Below are positions 58,401 through 64,000 of a DNA stretch of 64,000 nt, piece after piece. Both the position numbers and the translations under genes were made by a program. The stretch comes from Alviniconcha marisindica (taxonomy: Eukaryota; Mollusca; Gastropoda; Provannidae), in the NCBI GenBank assembly GCA_018857735.1, contig JABMCL010003451.1, positions 272,501 through 336,500 on the forward strand, given 5' to 3'. Every line of letters starts with the position of its first letter. The first letter of the stretch is position 1. The notes under the pieces were generated by a model. That model was given only the letters and a program-made list of their open reading frames with translations. It was not told the origin of the DNA and made no database searches.

Positions 58401-59350
58401 TTACAAAGAAGTGAAGAGACACAAGACTAGTCACACTTCACAAAATCTTCATATAAATTTTCACCTCCAAATCAGCATCACCCTTTGCTTCCAATTTTAT
58501 TTTTTTCAGTCTGAAACAAAGTTGACTGCTACTTTGTGCAAGCATTCTGAAACAACATCCAAACACACAAAAGGTTAAAAAAAGAACACTGATTTTTAAT
58601 GGGACAACACAAAACGTGCACAATTTTTGGGGCCAAATATAAAGCAACAGACTGACTGATGAACGGTGATAAATGAAATATGAAAATGGTCTCCTTATCC
58701 TGTTTCGGTTGTTGATGATGGCGTGTCTGCAAGCCAAAATTTCTCATCAGTGACAGTGGCATGAAACGTGAACGGTATGAATACTATCGCTCAGAAAATT
58801 ATCCAGACACGCCAGCACCAACAACCGAATCAAAATAAGTAGACACTTTTCATTTACTTCCGTTGCTTTAATAAAGGGGTTTGCCTCGCAAATTTGCGCA
58901 TGTTTTGTGTTGTCCCATTAAAAATCAGCATTCTTTTTAACCTTGTGTTGCATTTTCGCTACCGGAGCAAACAACGATTTCACTTGGAAACTCACAAACC
59001 TGTACATCGCCTTATTGCTCAGAATTTTGGGAACAGCAACAGTACAAATATTGAAATAGCCTCTCAGTAAATGAACACTGCATTTTCTCTGATTCTGATG
59101 CTTTTGAGATTCGTGCATCACAATCACTGAATCATTCAATCAGTGAGTCCGTCACAAGACAGCCCATGCTTTCAGGGAAGTGTTTTCGTGAAACCGAAAG
59201 AGCCAACTCTGTACTTTTTGTAAAAACAAAACAAAAACATGTGACCCAGGGACATTTATAAGAATTAAAAATTCAGTACCTTGATCTGCGTTTGAATGTT
59301 TTGACTCGTAGTCTCTGTTTGGATGAAGCAAATGGATTAGTGACAGACAT
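21396..59350 (-). CDS. ATP9: ATP9 P4-ATPase (probable phospholipid-transporting ATPase IIA/IIB), 25 coding exons
   Basis: Complete class-2 P4-ATPase of the ATP9A/ATP9B/yeast Neo1 family, which acts at trans-Golgi and endosomal membranes in aminophospholipid asymmetry and recycling, without a CDC50 subunit in the family members studied. I joined 25 exons with GT/AG sites; all phases agree and total 3,354 nt (1,117 aa plus stop), close to ATP9B length. Domain order: acidic N-terminus with IPLM (exon 2), TM1-2 (about 143-186), actuator DGET 259-262, TM3-4 with IIPIS (about 370-418), phosphorylation motif DKTGTLT at D456, nucleotide domain with QASSPDE 566-572 and KGAD 638-641, TGDK 747-750, GDGGND 854-859, TM5-10 (about 920-1105), C-terminus [10 protein letters not shown]. 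Only one ATP9 gene is seen, as expected for a non-vertebrate. Sequence is nearer ATP9B than ATP9A by eye. Confidence 0.95.
22024..22227 (-). CDS. ATP9: ATP9 exon 24 (TM7 end, TM8, TM9)
   Basis: Residues 1005-1072. It follows a tttttacag acceptor and ends at a G|GTACGC donor. It encodes [12 protein letters not shown], the [19 protein letters not shown] segment and [18 protein letters not shown], matching the ATP9 C-terminal membrane domain. Confidence 0.95.
22390..22590. repeat. About 22-bp 'cacaccctcataccaatcc' minisatellite in ATP9 intron 23
   Basis: About nine imperfect units of 'cacaccctcataccaatccc' lie between exons 24 and 23. The plus frame (HTLIPIL-like) is a repeat artefact. Confidence 0.8.
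22834..22891 (-). CDS. ATP9: ATP9 exon 23 (TM7)
   Basis: Residues 986-1004, [19 protein letters not shown], with a tttgtttcag acceptor and an AAG|GTAAGT donor. This short 58-bp exon carries most of TM7 and continues in frame into GG of exon 24. Confidence 0.95.
22925..23665. repeat. About 80-bp tandem repeat in ATP9 intron 22
   Basis: Eight or so diverged units each contain 'cttggcacacatacatgta', 'aaataatcataccaatactg' and 'tgtttctgtgttggtatac', with a (TA)n expansion in one unit near 23,180-23,206. The units do not resemble neighbouring exons. Confidence 0.85.
23860..24440. repeat. Exon-22-edge copies embedded in CA/poly-C microsatellite (intron 22)
   Basis: Two degenerate copies of the exon 22 3' end, at about 23,870-23,900 and 24,285-24,332, are separated by (CA)n with 'actctcaggc' interruptions. 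Each is followed by a poly-C run (about 23,907-23,934 and 24,341-24,367). The 24,285 copy still spells [14 protein letters not shown] on the minus strand against [14 protein letters not shown] at the real donor. The long proline/histidine/threonine plus-strand frames are repeat artefacts. Confidence 0.85.
24441..24681 (-). CDS. ATP9: ATP9 exon 22 (TM5-TM6)
   Basis: Residues 905-985. The acceptor is ttttttgccaacag and the donor AAG|GTAGGG. It encodes [18 protein letters not shown]5 ([17 protein letters not shown]), TM6 ([20 protein letters not shown]) and PELYKDLTK, close to ATP9B by eye. Confidence 0.96.
25314..25402 (-). CDS. ATP9: ATP9 exon 21
   Basis: Residues 876-904, [16 protein letters not shown] and [12 protein letters not shown], with a tatttttcag acceptor and an ACAG|GTAAAC donor. 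This is the segment just after the P-domain hinge that leads to TM5; the split codon restores Ser of NSYKR. Confidence 0.95.
25735..25912. repeat. Duplicated 90-bp block in ATP9 intron 20
   Basis: The segment 'ctgattccttataatgggta...accatgcacaccaacag' (25,737-25,819) is followed immediately by a second copy with six or so changes (25,820-25,905). Confidence 0.85.
25921..26004. repeat. Inverted repeat with about 36-bp arms (hairpin)
   Basis: The left arm 'gtcatcagtggcatctcatt' and beyond (25,921-25,957) is mirrored by the right arm (about 25,967-26,004), with about four mismatches and a loop of about 10 nt. It lies in ATP9 intron 20. Confidence 0.8.
26359..26423 (-). CDS. ATP9: ATP9 exon 20 (GDGGND hinge motif)
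   Basis: Residues 854-875. It reads [22 protein letters not shown], the Mg2+-coordinating P-domain motif, with a tatgtttag acceptor and an AAG|GTAAAT donor. By eye it has Ala and Val where vertebrate ATP9B, as I recall it, has Cys and Glu (CGIGIEGK). These are either lineage substitutions or polymorphisms. Confidence 0.95.
26404..26600. repeat. Tandem copies of the exon 20 acceptor junction (intron 19)
   Basis: The junction sequence 'gtcatttcctccatcaccta' plus 'aacatagcacatact' is repeated about four more times upstream of the real acceptor (about 26,443-26,476, 26,495-26,532, 26,533-26,569 and 26,570-26,597). Each copy contains a TTYAG-like site followed by the start of the exon. Confidence 0.9.
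26930..27080. repeat. About 48-bp tandem repeat at the exon 19 donor (intron 19)
   Basis: Three units contain 'gatcatgatcctgaggcaga' plus 'aacaccacagccttcttttc'. They begin 3-10 bp past the exon 19 donor. The same unit recurs beside exon 17 at 29,102-29,190. Confidence 0.85.
27083..27227 (-). CDS. ATP9: ATP9 exon 19 (P-domain)
   Basis: Residues 806-853, starting [20 protein letters not shown] and including [15 protein letters not shown] and [10 protein letters not shown] (Gly split). The acceptor is gttttgctcag and the donor ATAG|GTCAGT. Confidence 0.96.
28332..28520 (-). CDS. ATP9: ATP9 exon 18 (TGDK motif)
   Basis: Residues 743-805, beginning [19 protein letters not shown], with TGDK at 747-750 (P-domain), then [19 protein letters not shown] and [10 protein letters not shown]. 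The acceptor is ttccccttag and the donor CAG|GTGCGT. Confidence 0.96.
28560..28925. repeat. Degenerate 'cacccacctatgcaaacatc' repeat (intron 17)
   Basis: Many units of about 20-30 bp with a 'cacccac...catccaagcaaa' pattern lie just upstream of exon 18. The first unit resembles the exon 18 junction (catccacacctaag versus catccatgtacctaag), but too weakly to claim descent. Confidence 0.7.
29102..29190. repeat. Second location of the 48-bp exon-19-type repeat (intron 17)
   Basis: Two units of 'gatcatgatcccgaggcaga' plus 'aacgccacagcc' lie within about 100 bp of the exon 17 donor. They match the array at 26,930-27,080, about 2 kb away. Confidence 0.8.
29206..29376 (-). CDS. ATP9: ATP9 exon 17
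   Basis: Residues 686-742: [57 protein letters not shown]. The acceptor tttgacacccag has almost no pyrimidine tract because a LINE-like tail ends just upstream. The donor is AAG|GTTAGT. Confidence 0.96.
29388..29830 (-). mobile_element. Probable LINE 3' tail abutting the exon 17 acceptor
   Basis: On the minus strand the sequence reads ...GGTGAATAAAGAACCTGAATCTGAATCTG and then only 12-13 bp to the exon 17 AG. AATAAA-like ends followed by short GAATCT tandems are typical of invertebrate LINE tails. The body (to about 29,830) contains a duplicated 'aaagttcaataacaac' block and CA microsatellites. No coding part is recognisable. Confidence 0.45.
30129..30212 (-). CDS. ATP9: ATP9 exon 16
   Basis: Residues 658-685: [20 protein letters not shown] and EEQYQDFE, a highly conserved stretch of the nucleotide/P-domain boundary. 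The acceptor is gactgtgcag and the donor GAG|GTCAGT. Confidence 0.96.
30213..30640. repeat. About 70-bp tandem repeat starting at the exon 16 acceptor (intron 15)
   Basis: Five or six diverged units with 'cacagtcaacaaagcatccaacac' and 'ctcctggtgatgagatgggtg' start directly at the intron side of the exon 16 acceptor. The units include the junction-proximal 'cagtcaac' but no clear exon sequence. Confidence 0.85.
30717..30809 (-). CDS. ATP9: ATP9 exon 15 (KGAD nucleotide-binding motif)
   Basis: Residues 627-657: [20 protein letters not shown] and [11 protein letters not shown], with KGAD at 638-641. The acceptor is tgtgttgcag and the donor GAG|GTCTCT. Confidence 0.95.
31812..32060. repeat. Decayed partial duplicate of exon 14 with interspersed-repeat insert (intron 14)
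   Basis: Segment 31,995-32,050 resembles exon 14 (minus-strand translation ...[12 protein letters not shown] against [10 protein letters not shown]). Segment 31,812-31,866 resembles the exon 14 donor (cctacctgcagaatgat versus cttacccgcagaatgat). Between them, 31,866-31,990 matches a dispersed sequence at about 51,570-51,680. Confidence 0.75.
32088..32249 (-). CDS. ATP9: ATP9 exon 14
   Basis: Residues 573-626: [46 protein letters not shown]. This is the N-domain strand region. The acceptor is gtttgttccag and the donor CGG|GTAAGC. Confidence 0.96.
33174..33434 (-). CDS. ATP9: ATP9 exon 13 (N-domain, polyQ insert)
   Basis: Residues 486-572. It begins [10 protein letters not shown] and carries a run of six Gln plus a Ser/Thr/Pro stretch in the variable N-domain loop, then [18 protein letters not shown] and the conserved YQASSPDE at its end. 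The acceptor is ctggacag and the donor GAG|GTATCT. Confidence 0.95.
33805..33861 (-). CDS. ATP9: ATP9 exon 12
   Basis: Residues 467-485, [19 protein letters not shown], directly following the phosphorylation loop. The acceptor is ttttgtctgcag and the donor GAG|GTAAGT. Confidence 0.95.
34201..34366 (-). CDS. ATP9: ATP9 exon 11 (DKTGTLT phosphorylation site)
   Basis: Residues 411-466. [15 protein letters not shown] continues TM4; then [20 protein letters not shown] and TLTQNEM follow. D456 is the phosphorylated Asp. The acceptor is tttttgtgtgtgcag. The donor is weak (ATG|GTCTGA), but the exon end is fixed by homology and by phase with exon 12. Confidence 0.94.
34474..34554. repeat. Perfect 39-bp inverted repeat with 3-nt loop
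   Basis: 34,474-34,512 is the exact reverse complement of 34,516-34,554, with AAC (34,513-34,515) between. It lies in ATP9 intron 10, about 110 bp upstream of exon 11 in the transcript. The loop is too tight for a typical microRNA precursor. Confidence 0.95.
34750..34922. repeat. Three copies of a 58-bp repeat in ATP9 intron 10
   Basis: Units carry 'ctggactcaactgtaaaagacac' and 'gttatggctggcctagcagttac', with about 90% similarity between the last two. Confidence 0.85.
35210..35455. repeat. Degenerate 'gaaacacatcacaccagaca' repeat (intron 10)
   Basis: About ten variable units of 18-30 bp centred on 'agacaaagaaacacatcacac' lie just downstream of the exon 10 donor. Confidence 0.8.
35495..35565 (-). 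CDS. ATP9: ATP9 exon 10 (TM4)
   Basis: Residues 388-410, [20 protein letters not shown] and IPI, completing IIPIS across the junction. The PI(S/L)-type TM4 sequence is characteristic of P4-ATPases. The acceptor is gtgtttcag and the donor CAG|GTCAGC. Confidence 0.95.
36220..36309 (-). CDS. ATP9: ATP9 exon 9 (TM3)
   Basis: Residues 358-387: [20 protein letters not shown] and [10 protein letters not shown], the stalk helix and TM3. The acceptor is tgtttaag and the donor AAG|GTAAGC. Confidence 0.94.
36729..37350. repeat. Array of copies of the exon 8 donor edge (intron 8)
   Basis: The exon edge 'ccaccttgctgtgtggctgtgaggtgttcatcacactgcgtgtctct' (37,357-37,404) is echoed at 36,729-36,775, and in parts at about 36,958, 37,048, 37,158 and 37,275. 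Four units of 'ttcaccacactctgtgtctctcc' plus 'ctctacgtaccaacgctg' fill 36,780-36,925. (CA)n tracts lie at 37,100-37,120, 37,192-37,234 and 37,303-37,323. Confidence 0.85.
37360..37509 (-). CDS. ATP9: ATP9 exon 8 (A-domain)
   Basis: Residues 308-357: [50 protein letters not shown]. The acceptor is tcattcccag and the donor AAG|GTGGGT. Confidence 0.96.
37516..37820. repeat. 68-bp tandem repeat adjoining the exon 8 acceptor (intron 7)
   Basis: About five units of 'aaaacaactacagccagtaaatacactac' plus 'agctgatgatgtacactgctcacaaacatg', starting within 10 bp of the exon 8 acceptor. Confidence 0.9.
37950..38780 (+). mobile_element. THAP-domain transposon relic in ATP9 intron 7
   Basis: Terminal sequences mirror each other (left aagtaaaagtccaaggtt, right aaccttggacttgtccttt). 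Inner blocks also mirror (attttctgt...ccgaaa; ctggggagtc; tcacgtga), giving an element of about 0.8 kb. From the left end a plus frame starts [18 protein letters not shown] (38,237) and, after a frameshift, continues [15 protein letters not shown] and [12 protein letters not shown]: the C2CH layout of a THAP zinc finger, DNA-binding in P-element-like and related transposases. From the right end a minus frame starts [11 protein letters not shown] and contains RIQPYQFEP (38,570 downward). The two converge, as if the middle of a two-gene element had been deleted. It is not functional as read. Confidence 0.7.
38941..39021 (-). CDS. ATP9: ATP9 exon 7 (A-domain)
   Basis: Residues 281-307: [20 protein letters not shown] and FVGTFTR. 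The ttgcag|GAT acceptor was chosen because it aligns gaplessly with ATP9B as I recall it. The donor is AGG|GTGTGT. Confidence 0.93.
39022..39320. repeat. 36-bp tandem repeat built on the exon 7 acceptor (intron 6)
   Basis: Units 'aaaatcctgcaacacattaa' plus 'cacatctaacaggt' continue directly from the real acceptor. Sense-strand copies read TTGCAG|GATTTT against the true TTGCAG|GATATT, giving at least six decoy acceptors. Confidence 0.88.
39640..39930. repeat. 53-bp tandem repeat, about six copies (intron 6)
   Basis: The unit 'tgacagcataaactgaagaa' plus 'ttatggctctctggcacaaataatacaca' is nearly perfect. Confidence 0.92.
40499..40645 (-). CDS. ATP9: ATP9 exon 6 (actuator DGET)
   Basis: Residues 232-280: [50 protein letters not shown] (259-262) is the dephosphorylation motif of P4-ATPases. 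The acceptor is gtgttttcag and the donor GTG|GTCAGT. Confidence 0.96.
40876..41710. repeat. Eight copies of the exon 6 acceptor junction separated by (CA)n (intron 5)
   Basis: Copies of 'atgtctgctggcacccgctg' plus 'gttctgataacaccaaacac' lie at about 40,876, 40,952, 41,027, 41,197, 41,271, 41,430 (degenerate), 41,547 and 41,668. They match the real junction at 40,622-40,665. CA tracts (TG on the sense strand) of about 20-60 bp separate them. Cys/Val-rich minus-strand frames here are microsatellite artefacts. Confidence 0.92.
41947..42114 (-). CDS. ATP9: ATP9 exon 5 (TM2 end, A-domain start)
   Basis: Residues 176-231: [51 protein letters not shown]. The acceptor is ttggttttcag and the donor AAG|GTAAGG. 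Confidence 0.96.
42310..42650. repeat. About 90-bp tandem repeat, about four copies (intron 4)
   Basis: Diverged units carry 'tcctttaaagcagtccttag' plus 'ttaaagtgtttattttggtctc' and 'ataaaacatgtttt'. A smaller 25-bp triple repeat ('gtttacaaagtgtgctttgag') follows at 42,740-42,810. Confidence 0.82.
43206..43319 (-). CDS. ATP9: ATP9 exon 4 (TM1-TM2)
   Basis: Residues 138-175: [38 protein letters not shown]. The acceptor is gtgttttcag and the donor CTG|GTCAGT. Confidence 0.96.
43340..43790. repeat. About 70-bp repeats derived from the 5' part of exon 4 (intron 3)
   Basis: About six degenerate copies of the exon sequence 'agattcaggaagatccgaaa' plus 'ctgctcaaacagaacc' are visible, at about 43,366, 43,430, 43,492, 43,590, 43,645 and 43,710. 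They are joined by 'caacacaatcatgaacatac'-type linkers. Confidence 0.88.
43906..44056 (-). CDS. ATP9: ATP9 exon 3
   Basis: Residues 87-137. (S)[50 protein letters not shown] is the cytosolic segment before TM1, with the family's ELK.RTV..G and P.RN.I.NQKY motifs. The acceptor is ttgttgttacag and the donor AAG|GTAGGA. Confidence 0.96.
45865..46075 (-). mobile_element. SINE body fragment, copy 2 (no tRNA head)
   Basis: Sequence 'ggaatgagtgactgtcattt' through 'gaatatccactgaagtgatt' and the preceding 'gtgcttcacaacgg' match the SINE bodies at 14,186-14,676 and 63,190-63,656. It ends before the tRNA-like part, so it is a truncated copy in ATP9 intron 2. Confidence 0.65.
46262..46450 (-). CDS. ATP9: ATP9 exon 2 (acidic N-terminus)
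   Basis: Residues 24-86: [63 protein letters not shown](S). The acceptor follows a long pyrimidine tract (ttcccttctctttcctttgccctctcaaag) and the donor is CAAG|GTATGT. An acidic run followed by IPLM matches the equivalent DEMPLM region of ATP9B as I recall it. Confidence 0.88.
46780..46890. repeat. About 27-bp 'tatccaagttatgaacac' repeat
   Basis: Five imperfect units with 'ccaagttatgaacactgatatt' in ATP9 intron 1. Confidence 0.75.
46990..47250. repeat. 'gacaatgacacttgggccct' repeat containing a perfect hairpin
   Basis: About ten units of 'gagacaatgacacttgggccc', with one unit inverted. The inversion makes 47,094-47,118 the exact reverse complement of 47,124-47,148 (25-bp arms, 5-nt loop). 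Confidence 0.88.
48420..48507. repeat. (CT)n microsatellite
   Basis: A run of ct dinucleotides with one interruption, in ATP9 intron 1 (AG on the sense strand). Confidence 0.95.
48990..49390 (+). mobile_element. (TG)n tract and probable LINE 3' tail
   Basis: A TG tract at 49,000-49,100 is followed by T-rich DNA. The segment ends 'gagaaataaagttcaatcaa' plus tctctc at about 49,355-49,385, a form common to invertebrate LINE 3' ends. No coding part is identifiable. Confidence 0.4.
51570..51690. repeat. Dispersed repeat shared with 31,857-31,997
   Basis: 'gaaaaatgacaagacag', 'aagactaggcagaaaaa' and 'aaatgacagccatgagattc' with 'agacagggggctgacat' match the ATP9 intron 14 segment with moderate divergence. 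The family is unknown. Confidence 0.65.
51968..52085. repeat. 56-bp tandem duplication
   Basis: Two near-identical copies of 'atattcatgaacttgaatga' plus 'tgatgcagctgtgaatgacaaatatgatcaactg'. Confidence 0.9.
53697..54318. repeat. About 350-bp tandem duplication containing CA and TA microsatellites
   Basis: Both copies run in order: 'aaaatgtgcaaagca', (CA)n, 'ctcaaatgaccaccatccac', 'tttcacccactttatca', 'gggcacagtaacac', 'gcttgcaaagaaacacac', 'gcgttattagtgtaaagaat'. Copy 1 then has (TA)n (about 53,948-54,013) and copy 2 does not. Confidence 0.9.
54835..54985 (+). pseudogene. LINE (CR1/L2-like) ORF2 C-terminal fragment
   Basis: Across a frameshift the plus strand reads FRKHSFG..., then [11 protein letters not shown] and LSQFKTFLL. 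The 'R.FS.....WNSLP..i.....l..FK..LK' pattern is the post-RT tail of many CR1/L2/Jockey-type LINEs. It is a short, frameshifted relic. Confidence 0.6.
55180..55466. repeat. Compound TA / TG / TA microsatellites
   Basis: (TA)n at about 55,186-55,221, (TG)n at about 55,288-55,365 with GGTGGT interruptions, and (TA)n at about 55,419-55,466, all in ATP9 intron 1. Confidence 0.95.
56333..58170. other. Intron 1 stretch with no recognised gene
   Basis: AT-rich DNA with a poly-C run (56,678-56,702) and a copy of the 'ttttacgcccagtcaacc' dispersed repeat at about 57,188-57,232. No supported coding sequence. Confidence 0.5.
58562..58958. repeat. Long inverted repeat (arms about 170-190 bp), fold-back element
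   Basis: 'ctgatttttaatgggacaac' and 'acaaaac' at 58,589-58,616 mirror 58,900-58,929. 'ttcggttgttgatgatggcg' and 'tgtctg' at 58,706-58,731 mirror 58,803-58,829. Intervening arm sequence is also similar with indels. It could be a fold-back MITE or local palindromic duplication, about 350 bp from ATP9 exon 1. Confidence 0.75.
59280..59350 (-). CDS. ATP9: ATP9 exon 1 (start codon)
   Basis: ATG at 59,350-59,348, [20 protein letters not shown] and RRS, ending AG|GTACTG. The leftover AG plus the A of exon 2 gives Arg, so the frame runs on into the IPLM region. An in-frame TAA at 59,377-59,375 precedes the ATG with no other Met between. A basic N-terminus is plausible for the family, but this segment is not conserved, so the call rests on phase, donor and position. 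Confidence 0.6.
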
Positions 59351-61645
<2,295 letters not shown>

Positions 61646-61666
61646 ATGGCTGAATTTTCTAATCAG
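61646..61666 (+). CDS. Candidate first coding exon of a divergent plus-strand gene
   Basis: acaATGg (good start context) opens MAEFSNQ, followed by CAG|GTAAAA. Upstream DNA (61,420-61,640) is less repetitive and richer in CG dinucleotides than its surroundings. No downstream exon could be found within the remaining 2.3 kb, so the gene cannot be named; it may be fortuitous. Confidence 0.3.
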
Positions 61667-61749
61667 GTAAAATAACTAGATATTTTCTTTTTTGTTCACC
61701 TTCCTTGCGCAGTGCCATTTAAACGCTCTCTCACTTCACTCTCTGAGTC

Positions 61750-61783
61750 TCCGTGTCTGTCTGTCTCTCTCTCTCTGTCTCTC

Positions 61784-61857
<74 letters not shown>
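61750..61857. repeat. (CT)n microsatellite
   Basis: A CT run with a few gtct interruptions. The Ser/Leu and Arg/Glu frames over it are artefacts. Confidence 0.97.
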
Positions 61858-61858
<1 letters not shown>

Positions 61859-61913
61859 GACATTCGTGCCAGGACATGGCCCAAGTTGACGTAACCATCA
61901 ACTCAAGATCAAG

Positions 61914-62160
61914 ATCATGAGTGCACTTGGAATTTTAAACCTGCCGCAACAGCTCAGTAAAGGAATATTTATGCATACAGTTCTTAATAATTCCCCAAAT
62001 TACCTGGCACAACTCTTTATTAGTCACCAGTCCCACGACACTAACTCCAGGAATAACCTCGGTGTGCCAAGGCCAAGGCTTAACTTATTTAAAACTAAAA
62101 TGCCCTTCACTGGAGTGTCCTTCATGTATTTCTCTTCCTGGTTTCAAACGTAATCTGCAC
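61914..62160 (+). pseudogene. LINE ORF2 C-terminal fragment
   Basis: The plus frame reads LGILNLPQQLSKGIFMHTVL, NNSPNYLAQLF and NLGVPRPRLNLFKTKMPFTG followed by a degraded W.SLP region. This is the 'LGW..l..R......f......l.P.Yl..lf...R..l..P......SF...' tail after the RT domain of CR1/RTE-like LINEs. It lacks the RT core and is 5' truncated. Confidence 0.65.
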
Positions 62161-63189
62161 AAATATATGTCTGAGAATAATCTTTTGTCAAATTTGGATG
62201 GATTTGTTTGAATCAAAAATGCCTACAAATGTGAGTGTTGTATTATTAATTATAATTTATACATGTATACATGTATGCCCATGAAAGAAATTTATTTCCG
62301 ATGTTTCTGCACAGTTGTAGGAACTGTGAAACTGCAGTAATCAATTGCTCAATCATGCTTATAATATTTGTTTGTGATATTGTTGTGTTTATTTGTGTTT
62401 GTAGCATAGCAAGGACTGGCTGTTAGATAGGTCCAAATGGACCTAAGGCTACTAATGTACTATCCTTGAGTATTAAAGTTTTCAAGTTTCTCTCACTCTC
62501 TCTCACCATCCCTCTTCATTTAAGAAGATTGGGTAATCCTGCTTTGTGCACCTCCCTTCCTGGTTTCATACAGCTTAGAATGCTGTTAACTAGTCTTACT
62601 CTACTGTTGGTTCAGTCATTTCACCGATACGGCAATAGAGCTGGCTAACTGTTTTCATCATGAACAATTTAAATAGCAGATCTATAGCCAGCACCTGGCA
62701 CCAACAGTCAGACACTTGCAGTTGTAAGGATGGTGTACACTGCATGATTGTCAAAGGTTTTGAATGTGCAAGCCCAGTCTGGGACCCATTCATTGCCTCC
62801 AGCATCAACTCCATTGACAAATGCCAGAGGCAATCTGCAAGATGAAGATGGGTCATGCATTTTAATCTTGTTAGGTTAATTTGGCAGCACCCAGTTCTGG
62901 TGTAATCACCGGTGGATAAACTGAGAGAGTGGAATAAAAAGAAAAAGTTTGAACAAAAAAGAAAGACTTTGCAAGTTTACAGGCAGACTTCATGTGTGAA
63001 TGACATGATCCAGAAGCTTCAATGCCAATGGCCACTCCTCCAAACACACAGAAAGAAAGACTGACAACTTTTTGCAAGTTTCACAATGGACTGACCCACA
63101 TAGATTCCAAGTACCTGCCAACTACAGACTGCCAGGGAAAAAAGCTGACATCAGCCTCACTGCACCTCTGATGATCTTTTATTTTTATT
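62161..63189. other. No gene recognised
   Basis: A small palindrome 'taggtccaaatggaccta' at about 62,427-62,445 and a TATTAAAGTT near 62,470 may be the 3' end of the adjacent LINE. Otherwise featureless. Confidence 0.4.
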
Positions 63190-63656
63190 CATCACTTTTA
63201 AATAGCACTATTCTGTGCTCTCAAGCAGATTCACTGCACGTGCCTCATGTGATTCTGAATGAGTGACTGTATCCTTTTATAGTGCACATTTTTAATATCC
63301 ACTGAAGTGATGTACTGATGTTGGTTGTTGCATGGCTGGTGCCACATAAAACTGCTGCCATCTCAGCGCAAGTTCTGTGTACACCATTCAACCATACACC
63401 AGTTTACAGTGTCACTTCTTTCAAAGCCACATAGGTAGGGTGTATGTGTGTTTAGCTGTAACCTGCCACCTGCACTTTTGGCGGAATGGCCTATTGCAGT
63501 AACATGGGGGTGCAGTGGATACCAAAATAAGAGTCAGCACAGAAAGTTGACCCTGGAGAAGACTGAAGAGATTTTTCCCATGGCTTCTGCTGGGACTCGA
63601 ACCAAGGACCTTTTGATCACAAGTCTGATGCTCTAACCACTGAGCTAATCCTGCTC
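63190..63656 (-). mobile_element. tRNA-derived SINE, copy 3 (best preserved)
   Basis: The minus strand begins AGCAGGATTAGCTCAGTGG, with an A box TAGCTCAGTGG (63,637-63,647) and a B box GGTTCGAGTCC (63,593-63,603), both intact pol III promoter elements. The roughly 65-bp head resembles a tRNA (Lys-like by eye). A body of about 400 bp is shared with 14,186-14,676. The head is not a functional tRNA gene, because the acceptor stem does not pair. Confidence 0.85.
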
Positions 63657-64000
63657 TGTCCTCTCACAAGACACAATACTGAGAGAAAATATTTTCCCCA
63701 GAACAGTCCCAGAGTGAAACAGTCTCCTTGGGATGTTGCTGCTGCACCAACACTGGACTCTTTCCAAACAAAACTGCAAATCCTCAGAGTCAAATCCCAT
63801 AGATTCACAGAGTTGTTTTTTGTTTTTTAATTTGTCCATGTGCGACCACCTCCCCCCCACCCCACCTTCCCTTCCACAATGCAGCATAACCTTTCAGTCT
63901 AGGAAGCTGGCTGCAAGACAGAAGAAGAGGAGGACATAGGAATCATCCTGTCTGACCATAACATTGTCTGCAATTTATGCCAAATCCAATAACACAGAAG

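Larger units (their letters stand above)
46451..59279 (-). other. ATP9: ATP9 intron 1 (about 12.8 kb)
   Basis: No further ATP9 coding sequence was found between exons 2 and 1. The intron is filled with tandem repeats (46,780-46,890; 46,990-47,250; 53,697-54,318), large CT, TG, CA and TA microsatellites, poly-C runs, LINE fragments and a long inverted repeat. It could host nested or non-coding genes that sequence alone does not reveal. Confidence 0.6.

Noticed and set aside
63592..63656. Functional tRNA gene (minus strand)
   Set aside because: A and B boxes are intact, but the acceptor stem does not pair and the sequence continues into the SINE body seen elsewhere.

Overview
The window is eukaryotic nuclear DNA. 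Genes are split by long introns with GT/AG sites, microsatellites and interspersed repeats are dense, and there are no operons. A single ATP9-type P4-ATPase, a tRNA-derived SINE with a long body, LINE tails ending in AATAAAGTTCAATC-like sequence and the 'GTTTTACGCCCAGTCAACC' type of dispersed repeat all suggest a lophotrochozoan, most likely a gastropod or other mollusc. The species call is inference.

Layout. 1-10,107 is intron and upstream sequence of a plus-strand gene, with a few candidate small exons and several transposon relics (piggyBac-type MITE at 7.7 kb, LINE tail at 8.6 kb, MITE at 8.9-9.4 kb). 10,108-10,727 is that gene's terminal coding exon. It opens with 13 CAG codons and encodes a Tyr/Ala/Pro/Gly-rich, prion-like tail; a poly(A) signal lies near 11.6 kb. 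11.7-20.6 kb appears intergenic and carries a SINE and tandem repeats.

21,396-59,350 on the minus strand is a complete ATP9 (class-2 P4-ATPase, Neo1-like) gene. I could follow 25 coding exons with compatible phases, giving an open frame of 1,117 residues. It contains DGET, DKTGTLT, KGAD, TGDK and GDGGND and about ten membrane segments. The first coding exon (59,280-59,350) is separated from the second by a 12.8 kb intron. Beyond it, 59.4-64 kb holds microsatellites, a possible first exon of a divergent plus-strand gene (61,646-61,666), a LINE fragment and a second full SINE copy.

Most unusual signal. Many ATP9 introns carry tandem repeats whose units are degenerate copies of the adjacent exon edge plus its splice site. 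This is clear for exons 4, 6, 8, 14, 20 and 22. At exon 7 the unit carries the splice site and only a few exon bases, and at exon 16 and the acceptor side of exon 8 repeats merely abut the exon. The introns therefore hold arrays of decoy acceptors or donors, including copies of the catalytic GDGGND codons and of the exon 6 acceptor separated by TG tracts on the sense strand. Other points are a perfect 39-bp hairpin, two further long inverted repeats, a THAP-domain transposon relic inside an ATP9 intron, and a LINE tail that forms the acceptor region of exon 17.
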